Shown piece after piece: positions 1-13,741 of a stretch of 64,000 nucleotides of DNA. Position 1 is the first letter of the stretch. Each line of letters begins with the position of its first letter. The stretch is from Progne subis subis (Eukaryota; Chordata; Aves; Passeriformes; Hirundinidae), in contig JAKJHU010000039.1 of assembly GCA_022316685.1 (NCBI GenBank), positions 1,364,001 to 1,428,000 on the forward strand, read 5' to 3'. The notes beneath the pieces were generated by a model, which worked only from the letters and a program-made list of their open reading frames with translations, did not search any database and was not told the DNA's origin. Made by a program: the position numbers and the translations under genes.

Positions 1-1904
1 GCTTCCCTCACAATTAAAAGAGAAATGGAGTTTCTTTTCATTAAGCCAGGCATTGCACTGATCAACATGAACTTATAATTTACACATCCTAATTTACACA
101 TCCCCTTTTGTTTAATAATTATTAAGCAAATTAGGAGACAAGAAAAGCCGCTACCTGGATAGACAATCACATTTTAGCAAATGATCTATGCTTGGGATTA
201 ATCTTTTCCAGTTTTTCTCCACCAAGATGCCATACTTACTGCTGACCATCTGAGTTCCTAATGAGGAACAGCAGCATTCCGTCTTCCGGAAGAAAAATTT
301 GGAACTATAGCCCTGAAGAGGAGTGTCATTCACAGCCGTGTGATAATCAAGCCTGGAGAAAAAGTGAGAGAGTAAGAGGGTAAAGTTAGAAACTCTTTAG
401 GATTTTTCACTTAGGTTACTTAGACACTAATGATAATCAGTTCAAAATTTATGTTCCCTTTCTCCCTTTCTTTAATTCCATAGTACTGACCTAGCCTAAT
501 GACACTTCCCAAGACCTGGGTGTATCATCTCAATCCCTTCCTTGCTCCATTTTTTACTGGGGTAGTTTCAGTTCAGACATGACAAAGATAACTGATGTGT
601 CAGAGCCTCATGAAGATAAGTGCCAGGAAATCCTGTTTTCCCCAGAGAAAGCAGGGCTTTGGTCAGCATCTGCATATGCCTTCAAATTGTGCTGTATAGG
701 AAAACATAGGGTTTACGTTTGGGCAATCTGCATTTTCAGTCTACCAACACCAGTTTGGAACCAGGGCTTTTGGGGTTTTTTGTTTTCTTTCCCCTGCTCT
801 TAGCACAAATAGGTCAGTGAACTTAACAGCTTGAAACACTGACTAGACCATCTGTTCTTCATTAAAAGCCATTAATGACAATGATAATGGCACTAATTAG
901 GCTGCATGCAAACATACACACACTTCAAGGGCTCCAGGGCTACAGGCAATCAAAGATCCAAATTGAACCAGCTGCTGTATGCTATTGATGAGCACGAGGA
1001 ACCCCCACCCCACCTTGTCCCAAAGTACAGCCACAAGCAGTCAACATCCCAATGGACACATGGAGAGGATTATTCTGATACGCACATGGGTCAGGTCTTC
1101 TGCCTTTGTTCCCATTGTCCTTCCATCATTTCCTCTTCACTGTGTGTTAAGAACAATTGGGAAACACCATCATAGTCTGGAAGCTTGTGTTCTTCATCAC
1201 CACCTGCCAGTTTTAGTTCTCTGGTGCTTAGAGATGTGTGTATATGCAGGGCTTGAAGAGGCATGTTATCTTGATACACCTGTAAACTATTCCAAACAAA
1301 TCCACTGATTTTCTACTTCCTCCACACCTGACTTCTGGAAGTCACTTTGTTGTTCCCTGCCTTAGTTTCTTAGTCTCTCAAAGCAGAGACAGAACCACTG
1401 CACAGGCACTTGTCACAGCTGCATCAGAAAGGTTAGAGCTATGAAACCCTCCATGTGAACATCTAGAACTTGGAGCAACCCTAATAAGAGTTTCCTTTTC
1501 ATATAACAGCTCCATCACAACAATCAAATGATCCCCAAAAAACCTGACCTATAGAAACACTATCCACTGCAGCAATGATCAAGTGACATCCTTGCATGTG
1601 GAAAACTGGAAATCTAGGGATGTTTCTGCTCCCAGTTTCCTATGTAACCATAGGTTGTCACCCTGGTTTTTCTGAGTTTATTAAAGCCTTTTGATTGTTC
1701 ATAAAATGGAATCAGACCTTTTAGCTACTGCACAATATTAAGAGCAGTTTCTACCTTTTTCTCACAGATGTAACATAAACAAATCCTTTGGTTTTCATTC
1801 TCTGTCCTTTGTTTGCGCATTTCTAACCTGAAAACAATTTTAACTGACAGCTGGTTTGGCCATTCAGCTAGGAGGTGAAAACTCCAGAAGCCAATCCACA
1901 GTCA
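1..1904. other. Intergenic, no gene recognised
   Basis: AT-rich sequence with only short chance open frames, some overlapping on opposite strands. I see no domain, RNA gene or repeat I can name. Confidence 0.5.
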
Positions 1905-2046
1905 GACCCACAAATGTATAAAAAGTAAGAAATAAAGAGGCAGAGGGGCTCTCGAGTTTGGCTCAGCCTTGAGCTCGCTCGGAGGAACTATCTGCCCTGC
2001 GAAAATCTCTCGTCTCCGTGTGATTGCTTTGCGTATCCCAATCACA
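1905..2046 (+). mobile_element. Possible solo-LTR 3' end
   Basis: A TATAAAAAG box is followed within about 15 bp by AATAAA, then by a CG-containing segment (GGGGCTCTCGAGTTTGGCTC) that ends in CCCAATCACA. This is the order of promoter, polyadenylation signal and U5 with a terminal CA in a retroviral LTR. I could not find the 5' TG end, and no primer-binding site or internal retroviral sequence follows. Confidence 0.35.
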
Positions 2047-2842
2047 GTAGGTAGGTCTTTTTCCTGCTCCTACCTTTAGGAATTGACATCTGTAAAAGAG
2101 GAATGATGAGACTGACCTTCTCTGTAAAATGCTTTGAATTACATTCAAAACCACTATTTCATAATAAAAGACCAATGACAGTACTCCAGGGAAATACATC
2201 CAGGCACAGTCTCCTGACGGAGGCACAGTGTTGTTCATGTGTGTATACTAAAGGAGTAAGGTAGGTAGAGTGATCAGGCATGCACAGCAGCAAATGAGGG
2301 ATGCACAGAAGCTGCATCCACCCAGCACATTATTCATTCAGAACCAGTGCAGGTGCTGCGACCTTTCAGACAGCAGTTACTATGGATGCAGAGCTGGCAG
2401 TGGGAATACACCACAGCAGTGCTGCAATGCAACTGGGGGGAAGCCTGGTACTTTAAACAGGGCTAAGCCCAGGCAATCAATGCCAGGTTTTAAAATGAGC
2501 TCAAAATGTGAAACAATCAAGTGCCTTGATGAGGTTTTGAGCCAGAATTGAGAGGAGACCCACTCACTCTGCTGTAGCATGTCTTGCTCAGAGGTGACCA
2601 TTTCAGCCTTGCATCACTAATCTTTGCTAATATCAAAAGCCTGAGCAAGGTCCCAATACTTCCAGGCTTCTGAGACAAAGCAGGCTCCACTTTCTCATCT
2701 GTCAAGGGAACAGAAGCACATTGTTCATAATGAACTAACCACCCCAAAGATGGGAATGGAAAACAATGGCCAGGACCTCCGAACTCCAGTGAACCTTTAG
2801 CATAAGGGACAGGGGCTTTTTGGGAAAAAATGAAGATTCTGT

Positions 2843-2885
2843 GAATAAATCTGATAATGTCCCTGCTATGAAGAAAAAAAAAAAG

Positions 2886-2914
<29 letters not shown>
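2843..2914 (+). repeat. AATAAA plus long A-tract (possible retrocopy 3' end)
   Basis: AATAAA at about 2,843-2,848 is followed after about 25 bp by a nearly pure A-tract of about 42 nt (2,873-2,914, two interruptions). The spacing matches a cleaved and polyadenylated transcript inserted by retroposition on the plus strand. I did not recognise a parent gene upstream. Confidence 0.5.
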
Positions 2915-2918
<4 letters not shown>

Positions 2919-4797
2919 ACACCTACTCCCCTGTTTTAAAATATTAGAAAGGTTCTTCCACTTCCTGTATTACCATATTTATCTTACAGTCTGGGGATTA
3001 ACATTTCACCTGTACTATCTTTCTGAGAGAGGCCATTTCTTCAGCTTTTTTACTTCTTAGTCTGTAGTTTCACGGCCTTGCAACAGAAAGTCTTAAATAG
3101 ACTGATCCATTCCTACCACTCTTGTGTGATCACATCATCTCAGCCAGGCTTACAAACACCTCTTTTCAATTTCAGAGAATTCATTATTGCATACCAATTT
3201 GTTTCTTAATATTACAGTATCTGATGAGCAATGTTCAAAGCTGTAAAACACCACCAAGACTGGTTTGCAGAAATATCCAGTAATGACATGCCTCTCCTGT
3301 AATAACACGCTGTTGTACAAAACCCACCAAGTGTGGAAAACCTCTATTAGTGCAGCTATATTAAAAAAAAAAAAAAGTAGCTATTCAATTTCAAAAGCAA
3401 TACACAGGTATATTATTGCTGCTTCATGGAAAGTAAAGCTTTGTTTTTATATTAGTCTTTTTTTAAAAAAAACATAAACTGCATCGTAAACCAGCTGAAA
3501 ACTCAGCATGCACTGACAAGTGGTCTTAGAGGACAATATTGTATGCATTTTTCTCACAGCTGAGTGCAATATGTTGGCTAGAATCATTCTTGGTTAAATA
3601 TGAAGCTCAAATAAAACTGATAACTCAGTTTGAAAATCTTAATATTCTGACCTCTGGGCAATGCAAAATCTAATGGAATAAATAGAAAATTTTTCTAAAC
3701 CAATTTTTCTAGAAAACGAAAGACAGGCAGTGTTTTAACAGCTTGGGGTTCCCAAAATGTATCCGTATAATTTATTCCAGTGGTAATTTTGTATGCCCTG
3801 TGCTTTAAAGATACATCCATAAGCCTCCAGAATCTGTTTTCACCATACACCATTGCCCCTGCTCCCTCTCAGCCTTGCCCCAACCCCCAGCAATATTTCT
3901 TTATAGCTGGATGTTAATAAAAAAGTGTCCCTCTCTAGAAGCAACTCATTACCCAAGCAGGTTGAAGGAGGTTATCAGGAATTAGGTATTACTGCACAGT
4001 GACCTGTGAAGGTTATTAATGCAAGAAGAGCAATCATGAGGAGCGAGTGCACGAGGGGTTGCCTGTGGCAGAGCAGAGCCCTGGCACTCTGCAGCCTATA
4101 TCAGCTTTTGTACACTTTTGTTTCCCAATTCCCTTCCTTCCCTGAGGGTGAGGGTGCAGCTACCCCCTGGCCTGTGACAGGTGTCTCCCAGCACACAGCA
4201 GCAGGGTACAAAAGGGCTAATTCCTCACAGGCAGCAAAAGGCAGGGTGCATGGCCAGAAAGACTGACAGTCCTTGCTGACAATATCAAGGGTACAGGAGC
4301 AGTAGTGAGCACCTGTGTGCCAGGTGAGAGGCGCTAAGCAAAGAGAGCTCTGAGCAGAACACAAACCACCGTGATGCTTGTGCTGAGAGTACTAACCTCA
4401 GCTCTGTCCCCGTGGGGCTGGGGTCCCAGATGTCAAGGAGCTGGGCTGGCTCAGGAGGATGCTGGTGAGTTGGTGTGTCAAAGGATGGTGATTTTGGGCC
4501 TGGGGGCTGTCACAGGGCAGGCACACACAGATTGTAGTGATGAGCTTTTCCTCTGGGTCCTGAGCTCTGGTATTCAGAGCACAAACATAGACAGCTGGGG
4601 AACAGAACTTACTGCTGTCATAGGACAACCAACAACCAGGCTACCTGACAGGAGAATGCTGAGGAACACATTCTCTATCTCATCACTGTAGGTTATTTGT
4701 GAATTTAGGGCTTTCAAACAACAAATCTAGTCAAAACATACCAGAAAATACAAACTGATTAATGAAGGTATTACAAAAATTACTTGGTTTTTCGTCG

Positions 4798-4840
4798 TTG
4801 TTGTTGTTGTTGTTTTTTTGTTTTTTTTTTTTTTTTTTAA
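4798..4840. repeat. (GTT)n and poly-T tract
   Basis: Six or so GTT triplets run into a T-rich tract interrupted by one or two G. There is no AATAAA in the expected place on the minus strand, so I treat it as simple sequence. Confidence 0.85.
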
Positions 4841-6236
4841 TTGACTCATTATTTACAAAAAAGATTCCACACAGTTGAACTCAGGGCTTGGTTTCTCCCA
4901 TTCCTTTTCTTTTTTGTTTGCCTAGACCACGAGAACTTCAGAACAGTTCCTTTTTTCCAGCCTTCTCTGTAGTACTACATGTGTTCGACACAATCTGGAG
5001 AATCACTGATTCTGACAAAAGTCCCCAGCCACCTCTGTAACCAAAGTGTCTTTATCAAGCAGCAGAAATTAAATAAAAGCGAATTCATACCATTAATCTT
5101 GAAGAGATTTGAACACACTGAAAATACAGACCAGAAGGATCAGAAGGTGGTAAAATTCCTGTGGCAGAACAGACTCAGTGGTAGCCTCCTACAATTTATG
5201 GGTGAATTTAATATTTAACAGGAAAAGTATGGGTAGGAATCACTGCATAAGCATCGGATTCCTTTCAAGTGTGTAGGAAAGGGACTACCTTGCAACACTG
5301 GCCAGGGTTGTCACAAGCTCAGGTGGCACTTGGAAGCAGCTCACCCAGGGGATGCCACCACAGATACAGCAGTCAGACATCGAGCTCATTTTCACCTGTA
5401 CTCTGAGACATTCCAACAATCTGGCAACTACATTGGCATAGCACTGAGCTTGAGTTAATTACCATCATTATGGCTTTTAATTCAGATTTTGGCTGGCAAT
5501 GCAGGAAACCTGAATTTTGGGTCCGTCATAGCAGGTTAACAGTGGCACAACAGAAAAATGCAAAATACTGAAGTGGTGTGATATCACTCTGCTGGGTCAC
5601 ATTGTATACTGCTGAAACTGCAAGGTAAGAGACATAAACCACTCAAAGAAGAACCACAGATTCAGGTGCAGTACTGGCTAAGAGAGACATAATTCATTCA
5701 GCTTAGAGTACAGATCGTGTGTACTCATTTTAGTCTGAACACTGTACAGGTATCCCCCAAAGCAGCAAAATGCCTATCCTGCTTGCACTGGAAAACTTTC
5801 CTCCTCCTGGAGGGACAGTGTGACCACCTACACAGAGCCTAATGAAACTAAGAAGGGAAGGCTCCTGGCAGGAGGAAGGATTCCAAAGTCTAATCTGCTG
5901 TATTGGATTAATGCTGTCCTAAAAAACTCACTGGGCTGAGCTTTCGAACTCTTTCCCTTCAAATATCTAGGGCGGTGTTGAAAAATGCATGTGCCACCAT
6001 TACTGAGAAATGGACAGCTTCTTTCCATTCCTCTTCCTTTTGCTGGGTAAACAGGCCAATCGCAAAGTCAGCAGCCATGGCAATTTCTAAATCAATATTT
6101 ATCAAGCCATTCTCCAACTGCTATTTCATGCCTCATTGGTCAAAGAGCATCCTCTCCAAGTGAGCCAGAAAATCCTGACCTTGCAAATGACAGAGGAGCT
6201 GCTTGAGGATTACAAAGTAGAGCAACTCCTCTAGTT

Positions 6237-6260
6237 AAAAAAAAAAAAAAAAAAAAAAAT
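6237..6260. repeat. Poly-A tract
   Basis: An uninterrupted A run of about 23 nt. No clear retroposed body or AATAAA precedes it. Confidence 0.85.
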
Positions 6261-8974
6261 CCACATGAATATCCTCATGGCATTACATATTCTTCTGCTC
6301 TTTTCCTTTCTCCCTTCTTTCAGCAGCAGCCCTTGGAGCTGAAGGTTCATTTAAGAGCCCTAAACAAACAGCTTGTTCGTTAGCAAAAATGAAGCTACAT
6401 GTAAATGACATTAAAAGCCACAGATACCCTCAAGGGAATTTGGTTTGGATTGTTTTGGTTTTTTGTCTGTACTTTCAATGACACAAAAGATGGATTTCTT
6501 CCTGCCCTCCCCCAGGCATAGTAGGTGAGTTTACAATTATTCCGTCCAACAAAACCAGTGGCACCAATGGGGTGGAATAGACTGACAGAAAGGTGTTTGG
6601 GGCACAAGGATACAATCCCTCCACCCTAGCACTCCACAGAGGGGGCTACAGAGAGCAGAGGAACCTGGAAGAGGCCAAGTGCTGTAAGATCACCTCTGGA
6701 AAAACAGACTGCAAAAAATCAACCAAAAGCTCAGGGACATTTGAAAGGAAAGAAAGCATTGCCCTTCCTAGTCAGAGAAAATAACTTGTTAAGAAAACCA
6801 ATACATTCATGATCCTTTGAAGAGATGAAGTGGCGTTCTTTACCAGCAGAGCCTCTGAAGTGTATGGACTGCCTCCAGGACCCACTCAGGCAAATCAGCA
6901 TGAACGGTGCACTCCAGTGCAGAGAGGATTTGCAGGGCCACACAATCTGGTACCACAGCAGGTCCCTTTGCTGTAGCTTGACAAGCCTGAGGTTTTCTGG
7001 GAAAATACATTTGCACCTGAACACCCCATCAAAATACACATTGAAGGGGAGGCATCATTCCAGCCAGAAAAGGATGAAAACAAACAAAATCAAAGTGCAA
7101 ATGGGAAGGGTCCAAGAGGAGTCACTGTTCTTTAAGGTTTTTTTATTCTCAAGCAGAAGAGGAGAATGCTTCCAAGCACATTCCACACAAGGAAATTGCA
7201 TCTTCAAGTTTACTCCTAGTCTTAATCTAATCAGAGAATTTCTGGAACTTTGACTACTGTAGTGTAAGTTGCCTTAGACCTTCTCTGTACAAGTCCTTCA
7301 TTCAAAACCAAACAACAAACAATAGGGATGATTTCTGTGCATATTTTCCTCTCATTAACCCCAACTACTCTTCTGGGAACACTTATTCCTAAGGATTTCT
7401 GTCTTTACTATTTGTGCTCTCCTTTTGGTTACAAGCTATTATAAAATTACTCATTTTACTTTCATTTTTCATGTACAGTCTAGCAATGACCTACTTTATT
7501 CTTTTCAGCATTCCCAAACTGGTCCTCACAGTTCTTCAGTCTCTCTGCCTCTTTTCTGAACTCTACCCAAAAGTTCAGACACATCACCACATTTGAAATA
7601 TTACACTGGACTCTGTATTTAAAATACTCTCTACTCATTCAGAGAGCAATTTTGTTCAGGGGAGTTTTGTCATGGAATGTCACTTGGATGACAGCTCCAA
7701 ATTGCACATCTTACTGGCACCTCCGTCCCTGGGAAGAGGCCACTGTGCACACCCAAGCCCAATGACTTCAACCAACACTTTGCTCGTAAGGAGGCCAAGC
7801 TGGTCACTCTCAACCTCTTTTTGTACAGGTTTATTGTTTTAGTTAAGCCATGTTTCATATGATGTCCCCTGTTTGAATCCTGTTCTACTGACTTCTGTCC
7901 AGACCTCAACATTTTAGTTGCCTTTGTATTTATGTGGCATTCAACATCACTTTCCACATTAGCAGCATCAGTGAACTAATGGGCTATTTGTTGTTTCCCC
8001 AGTCATTAGTCAAGGCCTTGCACTGAACAAGCCCTTCAGCAATAATTGTGCCCACCCAGGACTCTTCTCCTTGGCCTCATTGCTGCTATTTACCATTTCT
8101 CTATATAGACATCCTTGACTTGGCAATTTCAGGCTCCCTTGCCTTTCCCTGTTTTGTGGAGGGGCACACCAGAATAGCAGGATGCTCTGTGGCCAGTAGG
8201 GATGTGTAACTGGCCAGTCTGAGCAGATACGGCAGAAACAGCAGAGCTGTCCTCTCAGCAGAGACACAGGGAGATGCCCACTTCTCTTCTACTCACTCCC
8301 CAGTTTCCATGGAACACATAGGCACTCCATACATTTACTTTCTGTTCTGTCACGTGGCTTGAAATTGGCTGGATTGAAGGATTCCCCAGAACTCCTTCCT
8401 GAAGGAGCTAGTCTATCAACATACTTGAGCTGGAATGCGCTCGTGTGCACTTGCAGCAACTTGCAGCAATATTGGTGGCAGATGCACCTCATCGGGATCT
8501 CAAAGGCTGAGCAAAAGAAGTCCCTGCAGTCAAGCTCTGTGCAAGACTTTAGTTTGAAAATACATTGAACAGAAAATATGTTTGGAAAAGTGAATTTCTG
8601 TTGAGGTGAGTATCAAAAGAGCTTATTCGGGTGTCCCAGCCTAAGAGTCACCAGAAAGTTCAAAATCTGTGAAGTCTGATCTTCCACAAGAGCAATGATG
8701 AGACTCTTAATTAAGGGGGAAAAATGAGAGAAAGGCTGGCACAGGGATTACTATCTCTCTCAGTTGCTTCACTGAGACCTTAGGTAGCTACTTTAGCAGT
8801 TTGTTACTGTATTTTCTCATCTGTCAAACAAGAGAAAGAGGTAAACCATTACAAACAGGCAACAAGTTACTCATTGCATTAGTGTTTATGGACTGCCTTG
8901 AGATACACTGGACATGGGGGGAAACAAAAACTCAGGGAGGGTGGGCAAGCCAAGGATCAAATTTTGAGGCATCA

Positions 8975-9660
8975 ACTTTAAAGGTGTTCCTCAGGGTTCA
9001 ATTCCAGGCCCCCTTCTGTTCAATACATTTATCAAGAATATGAATGAAGGAGTTGAAGGCACCATTAGCAAGTCTGCTTATTGTACCAGACTTGCAGGTG
9101 CTGTTGACTCCTGAAGGACGAGAGCTCTTGAGGGGAATAAACACAGACACCCTGCTGTATTTTGCACTGGTGCAGCCTCACCTAGAATATTGTTCATAGT
9201 CCTGGGCTTCATGATTTAAGAAGGAGAAGAATATCCTTGAATGGGTCCAGGGCACGGCAGCAAAGTTGGTGAAGGGGCTGGAATGTCCTGAGGAGCAGAT
9301 GAGGAGTTTGGGCTCATCTAGTTTGGAGAAGAAGAGGCTGAAGGGTGACTGCATTGTTCTCTACAGCTTCCTGAGGATGGGACACAGAAGGAGGTGCTGA
9401 GCGCTTCTCCCTGTGATTCAGAGACAGGAACATGTGGGAATGGCTCAAAGCTGCACCAGAGGGGGTCTACACTGGACATTAGAAAGCACTGATTTACCAA
9501 GAGAGTTTGGTCAAACCCTGGCACAGGCTTCCTAGAGAGGTGTTCAATTCCACAGCCTGACAGTATTCAAAGGGCCTTTGGACAATGCCCTTAATAACCT
9601 GCTTTACTTTGGTCAGCCCTGAATTGGTCAGGAAATTGGATTATTCTGTTCTGTTCTAAA
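8975..9660 (+). mobile_element. CR1 LINE fragment, 3' portion, plus strand
   Basis: The sequence carries the usual avian CR1 landmarks in order: GTGTTCCTCAGGGTTCAATT, a segment ending in TGCTGTTGACTCC, GCAGCCTCACCTAGAATATT, GGCACGGCAGCAAAG, AGTTTGGAGAAGAAGAGGCT, and a 3' end with the imperfect short repeat ATTCTGTTCTGTTCTA. The spacing suggests internal deletion. The reverse-transcriptase frame is broken. Confidence 0.85.
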
Positions 9661-11611
9661 CAGCAAAATGCACAGGTCACAAAAGCTTGAAGCAAGCCTT
9701 TCAAGTTTGCTGTGCCACCTCAGCTCTGAGGCAAAAAGTTTCCCCTCGACAAGAAGGGCTGGCTGGCATAATTTCCCCAGATGATTCAGAAACTCTGACT
9801 AATGTACAATACCACCAGTGATATTTTCATTTTGTGTACTTGGCTTCCTCCTCCACCCACCTCTTCAGAAAGGACTGATTTGCTGATACATTTCACTACA
9901 AACTCCCGTATCCCTTTTCACTGCTGGTGCCAGCCAAGTTCCTCAAACAAGGCTGTTGCATTTGACCTTCAGAATCCATGAGTTAAACAGCATGGTGTGA
10001 CCAGCTCATAGTCTGCCATTCATGGGCACATCAGTGATGAGGTTACCCAGACTACCAGCAGCCATATAAACACAGCATCCTAAACAGCTCCCAAATCAAA
10101 TCAAGAGTTGTAATATATTGGTGACTCAAGAGAGAAAAGCCTTTTGTTTCTGAACAAATTTATTTCTCTTTGAAATTAAGACCTTCTGATTTCAATTTCG
10201 CCTCCTCTGCTGCTGCTAAATGAAGCTGCTAAAAGCAAAGATGATGCAGAGTAATGTCCTTTTTGGCCTAGGCAAAACTTCGTAATATATGAATGGAAAA
10301 ACTTGGCACAGCTCATTCGCCGGACTCTGAAATAATAGAGCATTTTCTTCTGTCCATTTTCTCCCATCTCAGATAATATCTGGCACAGACATGTTTCCTT
10401 GCTTCAGGCCAAACAGGCTCTTGACAAGAAGGACAGGAATACACACTTCTGTGCTGTCAAGCAGCACTACAGCAACTGTGCTTTTGAGGGCAATGGGGAA
10501 TTTGTACATGTAAAGGTGTATGGAAGAGGGTGGGAATCAGATGGCCACGCCACATAAACCATGAAGTTATGAGCTGCGTCCTGACTCTACCTCTGCTATA
10601 AAGGAAAAAACTGGCTAAGTTATATATAATATGCTGAGAATAGTTGGGAAGGAGAGCTTCTTTAACTTCCTCACACATGCCTTTTCAGAGTGCAGCTACT
10701 GTGCAGAAGGATTTTGCTTATGTGATTACTAGAGGGGTTTTTTTAGCATGGGTACACGAACACACACAAACCAGTTACCTGTGACATGTTTAAAGCAGAA
10801 CTGGCACGGTCCACATATTCCTGCTACATTTTCAGTTTGCTGTGGCTGGAGTTTTACAGTAAGGGGGAAATTAGGGGCCTCACAGAGAGGTTGCCATTTA
10901 TGCAGAAAGATGACCTTGCCCAGAAAAAGTATTGAGAACTGGATACCCTCCTGAACAACCCAGAAATTAACTAATTTTCAGGCACAGATCAGTAAGCAGT
11001 TCTATGCAGCACAGCAAATGACAGATATACAAACTGCAAAATATTATTTGCAGGCTCATTTTGGTCTGCCACAAAAAGGGAAAAACAAAGTAAGACAATA
11101 TTTCATAACAAAAACTTGTTAGAAACCTCCTCAGGCAAAGAACAAAGCAAGGACTAAAAGCTTTGATGGCATATAGACTCCTGGCTACACAAATCTCTTC
11201 TAAAATAAAGCAGTCTGTAGAACAGATAGTCAGATCAGACAGTGACTGATCAGTAGTTTTAAGTTCATGGTCTTTCAGATAAGACATAAAACTGGGTCCT
11301 GACCTTGTATTATCATTAAAGATCTCATAACGCTTTCTGCAAAAAGCGGGTTCTTAATCCCACTGGCCTGGAGACAATCCAATTTAGGTAACTACCTAAA
11401 TCAATCTTACAGATTTATCTAAATACAGCACTCTGTTTCCCAGGCTAAAATATTTTGTGGCATTTCTGTGTGCTGTAATATAGTAAAAGAGTCCTCCTTG
11501 TCTCAGCATTAGGTGAAGTGACCTTTTTATATGCACTAACTGCCCCTCCTACAAGGGGGTTATGAACCTTAGTATGTGTTAAGGAACTTGGACAAGCAAA
11601 ATGCAGTGGTG
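9661..11611. other. Intergenic, nothing recognised
   Basis: The sequence shows no convincing exon, repeat or RNA gene between the CR1 and the LTR fragment. Confidence 0.5.
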
Positions 11612-11826
11612 TCCTAGTTTCAGCCAGAGCAGGGTTAATTTTTCACAGTAGCCAAGAGTGTGGTGTGGCCAGATCCTAATGTCATTTGATACCACCTCGC
11701 ATCATTAGCAGGGTGGAGAAAGGGACTCTTGGGTAGCATGGAAGAGCCAGTTGGTATTTGTCATTTCTTTGTCCTATACCTTTTGTTATTAATATTGCTT
11801 CTGGTCCTGTTTGTTTTCTTATCTCA
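11612..11826 (+). mobile_element. Avian ERVL-type LTR fragment, plus strand
   Basis: It begins TGTCCTAGTTTCAGCCAGAG followed by CAGGGTTAATTTTTCACAGT, the characteristic 5' end of a common avian ERVL LTR. It later has TTTTGTTATTAATATTGCTT and TTTTCTTATCTCA from the same LTR. The 3' end with terminal CA was not located, so I treat it as truncated. Confidence 0.6.
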
Positions 11827-13741
11827 TGGCTGTTTCCAGCATTGCTCTTATGTCAAACCATGTCTTTGCCTTTCGTGCTTTCGATCAGGGAGGGGAACAA
11901 GCAGGATCTGGTTTGCAAGAGTCTCAAAGGGAGCACTAAATGTTGGAGTACCTTTCCTAAACCACAAGAAATGGAAAAGGCATTTATTACCATGTTCAGC
12001 ATGATTCAGTTTCCATGAAACCCTTTTCACACTAGAGTAGCTAGAAATTAGATGTTCCCAAATTTTGAGAGCTGACAAATAAATGAAAAAAAACCCAGAA
12101 GAGTAGAACATTTATACCTGTGCCACTGAATAATCTATGGAACAGGATTTAAAGAGAGATGGGGCAAGACAGGGACAATTGAATATTGCTTGAATTATGG
12201 CCACTGAACACATCAATGATGAGCAGGTGAAACTACAGGAGATCCAAACCACTAAATTTTCAAAACATCAGGATAGGGTTCTTAAGGGAAACACAAGTCC
12301 TCCCCAAGCAGAGCTTCCACCCAGAAGGATTCATAACATGTCCTGTTTTCAAAAGTTCTTTACAAGTAACACCACAAGATGTCCCAAAACTCCTTGGAGT
12401 GTATTCTATTTGAAAATCCACAAGAGAGGAATGAGAGAGCAGAAAAAACTAAACACATGTGCATCAACTGTGTTATTCAGTAAGTAGTTAGTCACCCAAA
12501 ACCGCCAATAATTATCTTATATGAATAAAGCTGCAATAAAATCCTGATGGCAAATAGCTCAAGCTACAGAAGACTTGAAATATGGATGTAGTAAAATAGA
12601 GTGGATTTTTACTGTAATAAAAATATAAGAGGACAATCACATCTGTCACCAGAAAGATTAAGCTTTGAGAGACATAGCGTCTTAACATGAGCACACAAGT
12701 CTGTGCTTGTGTCAGGCCTCTGGCCACTAATGATCAAGGTTTATTTTGAATTGAGCTCTCTGTTCACATCTGTCAAGGCAGCTATGTTATTATTTTGCAA
12801 ATGAACAGGAAAGCTTGTTATCAAAGTATCACTAAATTACAGTTACTTACAGCAGGTACCTCTCACCATCCTTTGGGTTACTAAACAGAGGTTATGATTC
12901 TGTTCCCACTAAGAGCTAAGACTGGATTTCTCTGGGAAAAAGATCAAGGCTTATATGCAGATGATTACAGAGATGCTCACACCTGCATTTTGTACCAAAA
13001 AAAAAAAAAAAAAAAAAAAAAATAAAAAAATAAAAATAAAAAAATAAAAATCCAAGTTTTCTTCACCAGAAAAGCCTAGGTAACCATTTTTCTCATCTTC
13101 ACTATCTATTTTCCTCAGCAGTCTGACTATGTAACCAGAAGCCAAATACAACTTCTGCAAAAGGATCCAAGAACAAGTCATTTCTCATGGTGGCACCTGT
13201 TTCTTTGATGAGCCTACAGAACAGGAGCACACAACAGCTTTTTTAATGCTTGAAATGTTTTTCTGGTGAAAACATTGTGCACTGAAGCCAAGAGAACACA
13301 ACCCCAATAGGACTCTCATGCTTGCTCTCTCTTGTTCCTCTCACATTGGGGGAAAGCTCACAAGCCAAAAAGGCACTAGTAAGCTTTAGCTTATAGCATG
13401 CAGCAATGAGACTGTGGGAATATTCTCCAGTTATTGATTTAGTACAATCTGTGGGAAGAGTATGTGGTTAACAAAAAAGAAGCCTGAACTAAGCCACAAA
13501 ATAAGTATATCACACTCTGAGAACATTTTTCCTATAACAAATAATTTTTCATAAACAGTCTGGTGAGAATGAACCAGAAAATAAGAATTCCATTTTGGAT
13601 ACAATTTTGTCAGTGACATGAAAGGTGGAAACCTCAGAAAATCTGTAAAAACTTTCACATTAGAAAAGCTGTTAACACAGTAATTGGGGTCTCCCACATA
13701 ATGAAAAATAACCTTAACCACAGGTTATTTGTCTTTCTGGA
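11827..13741. other. Intergenic, simple repeat only
   Basis: Apart from the A-rich tract near 13,000 I see nothing nameable here. Confidence 0.5.
12996..13052. repeat. A-tract grading into (AAAAAAT)n
   Basis: About 26 A are followed by several AT-rich units such as AAAAAAT and AAAAAT. No polyadenylation signal lies close upstream on the plus strand. Confidence 0.9.

Larger units (their letters stand above)
2915..8974. other. Intergenic, no gene recognised
   Basis: Only simple-sequence tracts are identifiable. Open frames of 60-142 codons (for example plus strand 6,825-7,253) lack recognisable domains and overlap frames on the other strand. Confidence 0.5.
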
